Below, one piece after another: positions 6,292 to 11,805 of a stretch of 11,805 nt of DNA. This DNA is from Desulfatibacillaceae bacterium (lineage in GTDB: Bacteria > Desulfobacterota > Desulfobacteria > Desulfobacterales > Desulfatibacillaceae): assembly GCA_030018745.1 (NCBI GenBank), contig JASEHB010000030.1:1-11805 (forward strand), read 5' to 3'. Numbering within the stretch: the stretch's first letter is position 1; each line of letters begins with the position of its first letter. A program made the translations under genes and the position numbers. The notes beneath the pieces were generated by a model. That model had not been told where the DNA came from, searched no databases, and was given only the letters and a program-made list of their open reading frames with translations.

Positions 6292-7845
6292 CTATCCGAT
6301 GCTGCGCTGATTATCCTTCCAGAACTCCTGTTTCAGGTCTTTCCTCAATATTTTTCCGATGGGCGTCTTGGGCAGGGCGTCCCGAAAAAGGATGCTTTTG
6401 GGGCATTTGTAGCCGGCAAGCCGGGTCTTGCAGAAGGCGATGAGTTCCTCGGCGCCTGCCCTGGCACCCTGCTTCAGAACCACCACAGCCTGGACCCGCT
6501 CGCCCCATGTGGGGTCCGGAGCCGAGACCACGGCGCACTCCAGCACCGCCTCGTGCTCATACAGCACATTCTCGGTTTCCTGGGGATAGACATTCTCGCC
6601 TCCGGTCACGATCATGTCGGCCTTGCGGTCCACCAGGAACAGGTAGCCCTCTTCATCCAGAAAGCCCATATCCCCCATGTGGAGCCAGCCGTTGTGCAGG
6701 GTTTTGGCCGTGAGGTCCTGGTTCTTCCAGTATCCCATCATTACATGCCGACCCCGGACAGCCACCTCTCCGATCTCGCCCGGAGGCAGGAGTTCACCGT
6801 TTTCATCCACGATTTTCACCTCGGAGCAGATGGCCGGTTTTCCGGCGCTGGCCAGCAGCCGCGAGCCAGGCCCGGAAACCTGGTGGTCGTCCATGGGCAG
6901 AAAACTGACCGGCCCACCGGCAGTTTCCGTGCTGCCATAGCCCTGGGCGAACAGAGGGCCGAAGCGCTCGATGCAGCGTTTGAGGGTTTCGGGCGGAAAG
7001 GGGCTGCCCGCGTAGGTCAGAAGCTCAAGGCTGGACAGGTCGTACTGGCCCACCAGCGGGTACTCCATGAGCCAGGCGTACACCGTGGGCACCAGGTTCA
7101 TGTGGGTGCACTTTTCGTCTGCAATGAGACGCAGAATTTCGCCCAGGTCCGGCTTGCGGTTGATGACCACCTTGCCCCCTGCCAAAAGGAGCAGGAAAAC
7201 GGGCCAGATGGACACATGGAACAGAGGGAGCACAAAGCAGGTGGAATCCGTGTGCCGGACCCCGGAGATAACTGACATGGCGGTTGCAGCAGTCATAAGG
7301 TTCCGGTGGGAGAGCATGACGCCCTTGGGCAAGCCCGTGGTGCCGCCCGTGTACATGAGCACAGCCAGGTCGCCCTCTTCCACCTCGGTTGCCGGCTCCG
7401 TCTCCGGGGAATTTTTGATCAGCTCGTCCAGAAAATGCTGGCCGGGCACAGCCTTCTCCAGGGTGATCATCGGCCCGGCAGACTCAACTTGGTTGCAGAC
7501 GGCCAGCGTCCTCTGCTCATAGCCATCCCCGGCGAACAGCAGGCCCGCCTCCGAGTCCTTGACAATGTGCATAAGCTCTTCATCCGAGAGCCGGAAGTTG
7601 AGCGGAACCACGCAGGCACCCAGCTTGGCCGCGGCAAAGTAGGCCGTGAGGTATCGGTCGCTGTTTTCGCCCAGAATCGCCACTTTGTCTGCCTTGCCTA
7701 TGCCCCGTGCGGCCAGGGCGTTGGCAAGCCGGTTAACCCGTGCGTTAAATTCCCGGTGGGTGAGCCGGACGCCTTCGAAGACCACCGCCATCCGGCTTCC
7801 GTGGAAAAGCGCGCTTTTGCGAGGTATGTCTCCCAGAGTGTACAT
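6292..7845 (-). CDS. AMP-forming acyl-CoA ligase (ANL superfamily)
   Basis: Activates a carboxylic acid to its CoA thioester at the cost of ATP to AMP, in the cytoplasm; 517 aa, full length. Motifs in order: P-loop TGGTTGLPKG (166-175), NLVPTVY (250-256), YGSTE (303-307), GDMG (391-394), Asp406/Arg407, the hinge region KADMIVTGGENVYP (408-421) and catalytic Lys498 in PIGK (495-498). The ATG at 7845 follows TAAAGGAGGT, whose first three bases are the stop codon of the acyl-CoA dehydrogenase gene, so translation of the two is probably coupled. It belongs to the medium/long-chain or cyclic-acid branch by general resemblance. The presence of a ligase shows that the pathway starts from a free acid. 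The exact acid cannot be read from the sequence. Confidence 0.94.
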   Translation of the reverse strand: MYTLGDIPRKSALFHGSRMAVVFEGVRLTHREFNARVNRLANALAARGIGKADKVAILGENSDRYLTAYFAAAKLGACVVPLNFRLSDEELMHIVKDSEAGLLFAGDGYEQRTLAVCNQVESAGPMITLEKAVPGQHFLDELIKNSPETEPATEVEEGDLAVLMYTGGTTGLPKGVMLSHRNLMTAATAMSVISGVRHTDSTCFVLPLFHVSIWPVFLLLLAGGKVVINRKPDLGEILRLIADEKCTHMNLVPTVYAWLMEYPLVGQYDLSSLELLTYAGSPFPPETLKRCIERFGPLFAQGYGSTETAGGPVSFLPMDDHQVSGPGSRLLASAGKPAICSEVKIVDENGELLPPGEIGEVAVRGRHVMMGYWKNQDLTAKTLHNGWLHMGDMGFLDEEGYLFLVDRKADMIVTGGENVYPQETENVLYEHEAVLECAVVSAPDPTWGERVQAVVVLKQGARAGAEELIAFCKTRLAGYKCPKSILFRDALPKTPIGKILRKDLKQEFWKDNQRSIG

Positions 7846-7856
7846 TCAAACCTCCT

Positions 7857-9020
7857 TTACGCCCAAGACTTGGGAAGCCCCTGGAACTGCATGAGCATGT
7901 TGCGGCTCATCTCGTTACTTATGGGGGAGAACTGGATCTGAAAGGCGTCTCGCAGGTACATCTGCATGGGAAACTCCTTGCAGATGCCGTAACCCCCCAT
8001 GATCTCCGCTCCGTGCACCGCCGCGTGCAGAGCACCTTCAGCAGCCACCAGCTTGGCCATGGTGGCCTCCACATGGTAGGGCCTGCCCGTGTCGTGGAGC
8101 CAGGCCGCCTTGTAGGTTATGTTCCGGGCGTTCTCCAGGTTGATGAACATGTCGGCCAAATACTTCTGAAGTATCTGGAACCGGCTGATGGGACCGCCGA
8201 AGGCATGGCGCTCCTGGGCGTACCGGAAGGCATATTCGTAGCAGGCCGCGATGATCCCCACCCCCATCATGGCCACCCCTATGCGTTCGGGGTTCAGAAC
8301 CGCCAGCATCTCGTACCAGCCGTTGCTCCGGGTGCCGAGAAGGTTCTCTTTGGGTATCTCCACATTGTCGAAAAAAACCTCCACCGAGTCGCAGTGGTGG
8401 AAGCTGATCTTGGGTACACGGCCGATACGGATGCCCTTGGCCTTGCCCGGCACCAGGAAGATGGACAATGACCGGCTGGGCTTCTGGTCGGGATCGGTCT
8501 TGGCGATTGCGATCATGTAGTCGGCCACATGGGCACCTGTGATGAATATCTTCTGACCGTTTATCACCCAGGAACCGCCTTTTTCCTCGGCTGTGGTGGA
8601 GATGGATCCCAGGATGTCGGTGCCGCCGGCCGGCTCTGTGAGCGCCATGCACATCTTAAGCTCGCCCTGCCCCAGCCGGGGCAGCAGTTCTGCCTTCTGT
8701 GCCTCGGAGCCAAGCTCCGCAATGAAACGGGTCCCAAAACCGATGGTGGCACCCACGGCATTGGCCACCGAGAGGGACGCCTTGCATATCTGCTCAAAGC
8801 CCAGCATCAGGTCCACCATGAGCAGGCCGTCTCCGCCGTATTGCTCTGGAATGCCGCCGTTAAAAAGGCCAAGATCCGCGAATTTTTTCCAAAGCTCGTC
8901 CGGCACGAAGTCCACATTTTCGTCCATCCACAGAACATACTCGGTGGACAGCTCTTTTTTACAGAAATGCGCCATCTCGCGAACGAGCATTTCCTGCTGT
9001 TTGGTAAGTGAAAAATCCAT
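7857..9020 (-). CDS. Acyl-CoA dehydrogenase, probably with helix-G catalytic glutamate
   Basis: FAD-dependent alpha,beta-desaturase of an acyl-CoA, passing electrons to ETF; 387 aa, full length. N-terminal helices start MDFSLTKQQE; flavin-binding motifs MALTEPAGGTD (125-135) and WVINGQKIFITGA (151-163) are clear, and a C-terminal motif reads GGYGICKEFPMQMYLRDA (342-359). Where short- and medium-chain enzymes have the catalytic YEGT motif, this one reads FSPISNE (364-370), so that Glu is absent. A Glu is instead present at 245 (LNPER, helix G), the position used by isovaleryl-CoA and long-chain acyl-CoA dehydrogenases. The ATG at 9020 is preferred over an in-frame TTG at 9035 because AAGGAGG sits between them, 6 bp before the ATG. 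The gap to the hydratase gene is 15 bp. A single gene here suggests a homotetramer, not a ChsE1/E2-type heteromer. Confidence 0.93.
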   Translation of the reverse strand: MDFSLTKQQEMLVREMAHFCKKELSTEYVLWMDENVDFVPDELWKKFADLGLFNGGIPEQYGGDGLLMVDLMLGFEQICKASLSVANAVGATIGFGTRFIAELGSEAQKAELLPRLGQGELKMCMALTEPAGGTDILGSISTTAEEKGGSWVINGQKIFITGAHVADYMIAIAKTDPDQKPSRSLSIFLVPGKAKGIRIGRVPKISFHHCDSVEVFFDNVEIPKENLLGTRSNGWYEMLAVLNPERIGVAMMGVGIIAACYEYAFRYAQERHAFGGPISRFQILQKYLADMFINLENARNITYKAAWLHDTGRPYHVEATMAKLVAAEGALHAAVHGAEIMGGYGICKEFPMQMYLRDAFQIQFSPISNEMSRNMLMQFQGLPKSWA

Positions 9021-9035
9021 GTTGCCTCCTTGCAA

Positions 9036-9872
9036 CTATCTGGTATCCGAAGCCTGGTTTCTGATCTTCTGCTCCTCCGTGAGACGGTCCGGGGTTTGGC
9101 GGTAGGCGTCCAGAAAGGCCTGGATATCCGGGGAGTGCACCAGCCAGGTGATGCCGTTGCGCTCCACAGCCAGCGCCGTCTCCAGGGGCGCACCGTCCGT
9201 GGAGCAGGCCATGACCTCCTTGGCCATGCGCAGCGCAATGGGCTTTTTGGAAGCGATGAGCGCCACAGCCTCCCCGAAACAGGCTTCAAACTCCTCGTCT
9301 GGAAAAACACGGGTCAGCAGGCCCATATCGTACATCTCCTGCGCCGTGTAGTCCTTGCGGCCGGAGTAGATAACCTCCCTGGCCCGGAAAAGGGGCATGC
9401 TTCGCACGATGCGGGCCGTGCCGCCCCAGCCCGGAAGGATTCCCATGTTGATCTCGGTGGTCCCCATCTTCGCGGACTGCCTGGCGTAGAGGAGGTCGCA
9501 GCAAAGCGCCAGCTCCAGCCCGCCCGCCAGACAGTGGCCGTTGATCTTTCCTACAATGACCTTGCCGCATTGAGCCATGGCCCGACCCACATCAGCTCCC
9601 TGGTGGGCCATCCAGTCCAGGCAGTTGCCGTGGTCTGCCAGAGACGGGAAAACCGAAAGGTCGCCGCCGGTGCAGAAGGCTTTGCCCCCGGCCCCGGCCA
9701 GAACCACCACTCCCACGGCCTTTTCCTCTCTGACCCGGCGGAACGAATGGATCAGTTCTTCAGCCATGGTCCGGTCAATGGCGTTGTACTTGTCCGGGCG
9801 GTTCAGGGTGATGCGGCAGACAGCGGGGTTTGCCTGGTCAATCTCATATAAAATGGTGGTGTAGTCGCTCAT
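9036..9872 (-). CDS. Enoyl-CoA hydratase (crotonase family)
   Basis: Adds water to an enoyl-CoA to give the 3-hydroxyacyl-CoA; 278 aa, about 20 longer than the family minimum because of the tail. The oxyanion-hole segments are AFCTGGDL (65-72) and NGHCLAGGLEL (111-121). Both glutamates of classical crotonase are conserved: Glu120 (GGLELAL, the Glu144 equivalent) and Glu140 (GTTEINMGILPGWGGT, the Glu164 equivalent), so hydratase activity is more likely than isomerase or hydrolase. The ATG at 9872 has a modest GGAG site. It lies 27 bp after the DUF35 gene and 15 bp before the dehydrogenase. Its product would be the substrate of the thiolase-fold/DUF35 pair, either directly (aldol cleavage) or after oxidation (thiolysis). 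Confidence 0.93.
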   Translation of the reverse strand: MSDYTTILYEIDQANPAVCRITLNRPDKYNAIDRTMAEELIHSFRRVREEKAVGVVVLAGAGGKAFCTGGDLSVFPSLADHGNCLDWMAHQGADVGRAMAQCGKVIVGKINGHCLAGGLELALCCDLLYARQSAKMGTTEINMGILPGWGGTARIVRSMPLFRAREVIYSGRKDYTAQEMYDMGLLTRVFPDEEFEACFGEAVALIASKKPIALRMAKEVMACSTDGAPLETALAVERNGITWLVHSPDIQAFLDAYRQTPDRLTEEQKIRNQASDTR

Positions 9873-9899
9873 GGTATCTCCATTTCCCGCCTGGTCCGG

Positions 9900-10340
9900 C
9901 TATTTTGCCGCCGGACGGAAGAAGGGCAGAGAAAACTTGTCGTCCAGCTTGTGGAAAGTAACCTCCACCTTCATGCCGACCTTGATGTCCTCTGGGGCGC
10001 AGTCCACGATCCGGGTCATCATGCGCGGGCCTTCGGCAAGGTCCACATAGGCAATGGTGTAAGGCAGATCGGCCCAGAACCGCGGCTCCACCATGTCGTA
10101 GGCGGTGGAGAATGTGTAAACGGTGGCCTTTCCCGATGCCTGCCTCCACTCGATGTCCGCGCTCCAGCACTCGGGGCAGAACTTGCGGGGATAAAATATG
10201 GTTGCGGAGCATTCCTTGCAGTGCTGCAAGAGGAGCTTCCCTTCCCTGGCTCCTGCCCAAAAGGCCTCGCTCCAGGGTTGGACGATGGGTAGCGGACGGG
10301 TCATGTCGAACTGTTCTGCCTGGGCATTTTGCGTTGTCAT
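9900..10340 (-). CDS. DUF35 Zn-ribbon/OB-fold protein, partner of the thiolase-fold enzyme
   Basis: Small (146 aa) acyl-CoA-handling subunit. An N-terminal helix (PWSEAFWAGAREGKL, 22-36) is followed by a four-Cys zinc ribbon at Cys41, Cys44, Cys55 and Cys58 (HCKEC...FCPEC) and an OB-fold (about 63-140; TVYTFSTAY, YTIAYVDL, VGMKVEVTF). DUF35 proteins bind tightly to thiolase-fold enzymes, as in Ltp2-ChsH2(DUF35), the BbsA-BbsB benzoylsuccinyl-CoA thiolase and the archaeal thiolase/HMG-CoA synthase complex, where they help bind the CoA substrate. The ATG at 10340 overlaps the upstream TGA as ATGA and follows GGGAGG, so it is translationally coupled to the thiolase-fold gene and likely made in equal amount. 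An in-frame extension to 10418 inside the neighbour was rejected because it adds no conserved sequence. Confidence 0.93.
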   Translation of the reverse strand: MTTQNAQAEQFDMTRPLPIVQPWSEAFWAGAREGKLLLQHCKECSATIFYPRKFCPECWSADIEWRQASGKATVYTFSTAYDMVEPRFWADLPYTIAYVDLAEGPRMMTRIVDCAPEDIKVGMKVEVTFHKLDDKFSLPFFRPAAK

Positions 10341-11521
10341 TTGGGATCCCTCCCCCAGATGGTTGCGATGTTGTTGAATCCCGAACCGCCCGATGTGTTC
10401 TGATACACATAGGCGCAATCCGGCACCTGGCGCTCGCCCGCCTTTCCCATGAGCTGGCGTGCGGTTTCCACATACACGGCCGCGGAGACACCCGAACCCG
10501 TGTGGCCCCGGCCCGGAGCATCGCCAATGGTGGACCAGGGGATGTCGCCGCCAAAGGACATGCGGCCTTCCAGAAAATACTGGCCGCCTTGTCCGAAAGG
10601 AGCTATTTCCAGAGCTTCGGCCATGATGGGATGGGCAAGCGGGTAGGCCAGATAAACATTCCAGATATCAACATCCGAGCTTGTGATGCCAGCTTGTGCA
10701 ATGGCTTCCTTGGCCGTGTCCCGCAGACCGTACACCATCTTTTCCATGTTTCTCATCATGGGGGTGGCCGAGAAGTACCTGACCGACTCGCCCAGCTTGT
10801 AGGCAGCAGGCTTTCCCATCTTCTTTGCGCGCTCGGCGGAAACCACCACCATGGCGCAGCCTCCGTCTGCCAGGATGTTGGACTCCCGCTTGTGCAAAGG
10901 CGTGTTCAAAAGGCTCGACTCCAGGACCTTCTCCGGGCTGGGAACCGCCTTGCCGTAAAAGATGGAGTGGGGATCACGGGAGGCCCAGCTCCGCAGGGCC
11001 GTGACCACGGAGGCCATCTGGAGAGGCGTGCACCCGGTTTCGTGCATGTAGCGGTTGGCCATTAGCCCCATGATGATGTTGTAGGTGGAACCGAAGGGGT
11101 ACTCCCATTGGAGATCCACCCCGGCCTTGGCGAAAAAGGCTATGAGATCCGGGACAGGGATGGTGGAATGCACGGTCACATGATGCACCAGGACTGCATC
11201 TGCCACGCCGGAGGCGATGTACTGCTCGGCCAAGCGCAGGCAGTTGCTTGTGCCAGCGCCCCCGGCATTGACCACACAGGTGTCCTTGCAGTTTTCAAGC
11301 CCCAGTTCCTCTGGCAGCTTGCCGAAGGCCAGCTCGGCCGTGAGCTGAGGCTGGGCCTGGGGGCTGGTGGATATGACAGCGCCGATGTCGTTCTTGGACA
11401 ATCCTGAATCCCGGACCGCCTCCATGCAGGTGTCGTAGATGATGTCCCAGCGGCTGCGCTCGGGCATGGTCCGCGTGGGTACCTCGCCTATGCCGATAAT
11501 CGCGATCTTATTTGCACCCAT
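10337..11521 (-). CDS. Thiolase-fold (SCP2-thiolase-like) protein lacking thiolase Cys; candidate Ltp2-like aldolase
   Basis: First gene of the operon, 394 aa, matching SCP2-type thiolase length. The fold is clear: KIAIIGIGEVP (5-15), NCLRLAEQYIASGVADAVLV (93-112), and a C-terminal block GDIPWSTIGDAPGRGHTGSG (325-344) followed by ARQLMGKAGERQVPDCAYV. Aligning around LRLAxxxIxSGxAD puts Gly88 (VVNAGGAG) where thiolases have the nucleophilic Cys. The HDxF motif becomes YLAY (290-293), so its His is Tyr290, while GHP becomes GHT with His340 kept. Loss of Cys with Tyr at the HDxF position resembles Ltp2, a steroid side-chain retro-aldolase that also works with a DUF35 partner. The ATG at 11521 follows AGGGAG. 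Alternative: a BbsB-like thiolase, but the missing Cys argues against it. Fold assignment is firm; aldolase activity is inference. Confidence 0.9.
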   Translation of the reverse strand: MGANKIAIIGIGEVPTRTMPERSRWDIIYDTCMEAVRDSGLSKNDIGAVISTSPQAQPQLTAELAFGKLPEELGLENCKDTCVVNAGGAGTSNCLRLAEQYIASGVADAVLVHHVTVHSTIPVPDLIAFFAKAGVDLQWEYPFGSTYNIIMGLMANRYMHETGCTPLQMASVVTALRSWASRDPHSIFYGKAVPSPEKVLESSLLNTPLHKRESNILADGGCAMVVVSAERAKKMGKPAAYKLGESVRYFSATPMMRNMEKMVYGLRDTAKEAIAQAGITSSDVDIWNVYLAYPLAHPIMAEALEIAPFGQGGQYFLEGRMSFGGDIPWSTIGDAPGRGHTGSGVSAAVYVETARQLMGKAGERQVPDCAYVYQNTSGGSGFNNIATIWGRDPK

Positions 11522-11546
11522 GTAAACTCCCTTCGATTCTCCGCAA

Positions 11547-11560
11547 GCGCCTTTTGGCGC
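11547..11560 (-). other. GC-rich hairpin in the operon leader
   Basis: GCGCC (11547-11551), TTTT (11552-11555) and GGCGC (11556-11560) form a perfect 5-bp stem with a tetraloop in the transcribed leader, about 26 nt upstream of the first start codon. It is too far from the ribosome site to block it directly and has no following T-run, so it is not a terminator. It may stabilise the mRNA or be incidental. Confidence 0.35.
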
Positions 11561-11614
11561 GGGCGATTGATTGATGGTTTTTGGAATCTTTGGGCCCCTA
11601 AAGTCGGTAGTTAT

Positions 11615-11636
11615 GAGTGAGTCTTCGTTTTCACTC
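11615..11636. promoter_or_regulatory. Candidate operator GAGTGA-N10-TCACTC over the transcription start
   Basis: GAGTGA (11615-11620) and TCACTC (11631-11636) are an exact 6-bp inverted repeat, overlapping two bases of the -10 box and covering the expected start site near 11628. A dyad placed there usually binds a repressor, such as a TetR-type acyl-CoA-responsive regulator of beta-oxidation genes. No regulator gene is in the window. Confidence 0.5.
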
Positions 11637-11662
11637 TATAGAATACAATTTGGGCGTGTCAA
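11635..11662 (-). promoter_or_regulatory. Sigma70 promoter of the catabolic operon
   Basis: On the minus strand a perfect TTGACA (11657-11662) is separated by 16 bp from TATAGA (11635-11640), a 5-of-6 match. The start would be near 11628, giving a leader of about 105 nt before the first ATG. AT-rich DNA with A/T runs just upstream (about 11666-11745) could act as an UP element. This is the only clear promoter before the eight tightly packed genes. Confidence 0.65.
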
Positions 11663-11805
11663 GTCTTTTTTTGCCTATATTTTTTATGCCAAAAATAACA
11701 TATTAATTTAATTATTATTTAATGCGAATATCGTCCGGGTTAAAATTCTGAATAGAATTTGTCTTGCATTTTTCTATATAAAACTGCATAGTGGTGTATA
11801 AATGA
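11663..11805. other. AT-rich intergenic DNA at the right edge
   Basis: This stretch is far richer in A/T than the rest of the window, with runs such as TTTTTTT and ATTTTTTAT and a TTAATTTAATTATTATTTAAT segment. No open frame of note is complete here. It may be bent upstream promoter DNA, and could hold control signals for a gene to the right beyond the window. Confidence 0.5.

Noticed and set aside
6244..7275. Long plus-strand open frame (343 codons) opposite the acyl-CoA ligase gene
   Set aside because: The minus-strand frame has every ligase motif and a perfect ribosome site; the plus-strand translation has no recognisable domain and is explained by codon bias in a GC-rich gene.
2982..7845. 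Equivalence to a bile-acid (bai) operon, suggested by CoA ligase, OYE and SDR together
   Set aside because: The OYE lacks the NAD(P) half of BaiCD/BaiH, no BaiE or BaiF type gene is present, and a hydratase/aldolase-like module is added; shared families only.
10112..11065. Plus-strand open frame (317 codons) across the thiolase-fold and DUF35 genes
   Set aside because: It spans the junction of two well-supported minus-strand genes and shows no domain features.
11762..11805. Possible plus-strand promoter (TTGCAT, 17 bp, CATAGT) for a gene beyond the right edge
   Set aside because: Both boxes are weak matches in AT-rich DNA and no downstream gene is visible to support it.

Overview
This window looks like a piece of an anaerobic, moderately GC-rich bacterial chromosome, most plausibly a Desulfobacterota (sulfate-reducing or syntrophic 'deltaproteobacterial') genome. 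The reasons are indirect: a CoA-thioester catabolic operon, an Old Yellow Enzyme-type flavoprotein carrying a four-cysteine Fe-S motif, a TRAP solute receptor of a kind I associate with that phylum, and strong AAGGAGG-type ribosome sites. No taxonomic marker gene is present. Every gene I can support is on the minus strand.

Layout, read in the direction of transcription (right to left). The right end (11522-11805) is an AT-rich control region with a good sigma70-type promoter (TTGACA, 16 bp, TATAGA) and a perfect 6-bp dyad over the likely start site. Then comes a tight run of eight genes from 11521 to 2982: a thiolase-fold protein (10337-11521), a DUF35 Zn-ribbon/OB-fold partner (9900-10340), a crotonase-family hydratase (9036-9872), an acyl-CoA dehydrogenase (7857-9020), an AMP-forming acyl-CoA ligase (6292-7845), a truncated OYE-type Fe-S flavoprotein (4865-6259), an amidohydrolase_2-family metalloenzyme (3826-4833) and a short-chain dehydrogenase (2982-3821). 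Gaps are 32 bp or less and one pair overlaps. After 144 bp follows a TRAP-type DctP solute receptor fused to a C-terminal peptidoglycan-binding domain (1350-2837). Then come about 800 bp without an intact gene (546-1349), holding a decayed second dctP fragment. The 5' part of a lemA gene runs off the left edge.

Working model: an imported carboxylic acid (perhaps recognised by the DctP protein) is activated by the ligase, desaturated by the dehydrogenase and hydrated by the crotonase. It is then cleaved by the thiolase-fold/DUF35 pair. The thiolase-fold protein lacks the nucleophilic Cys (Gly88) and the HDxF His (Tyr290), so the cleavage is more likely retro-aldol, as in the steroid side-chain aldolase Ltp2-ChsH2(DUF35), than thiolysis. 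A retro-aldol step would release a ketone or aldehyde plus a short acyl-CoA. The OYE, amidohydrolase and SDR could then process the released, probably cyclic or unsaturated, carbonyl compound. The substrate is not determined by the sequence. This cleavage module inside an apparently anaerobic operon is the most interesting thing in the window.
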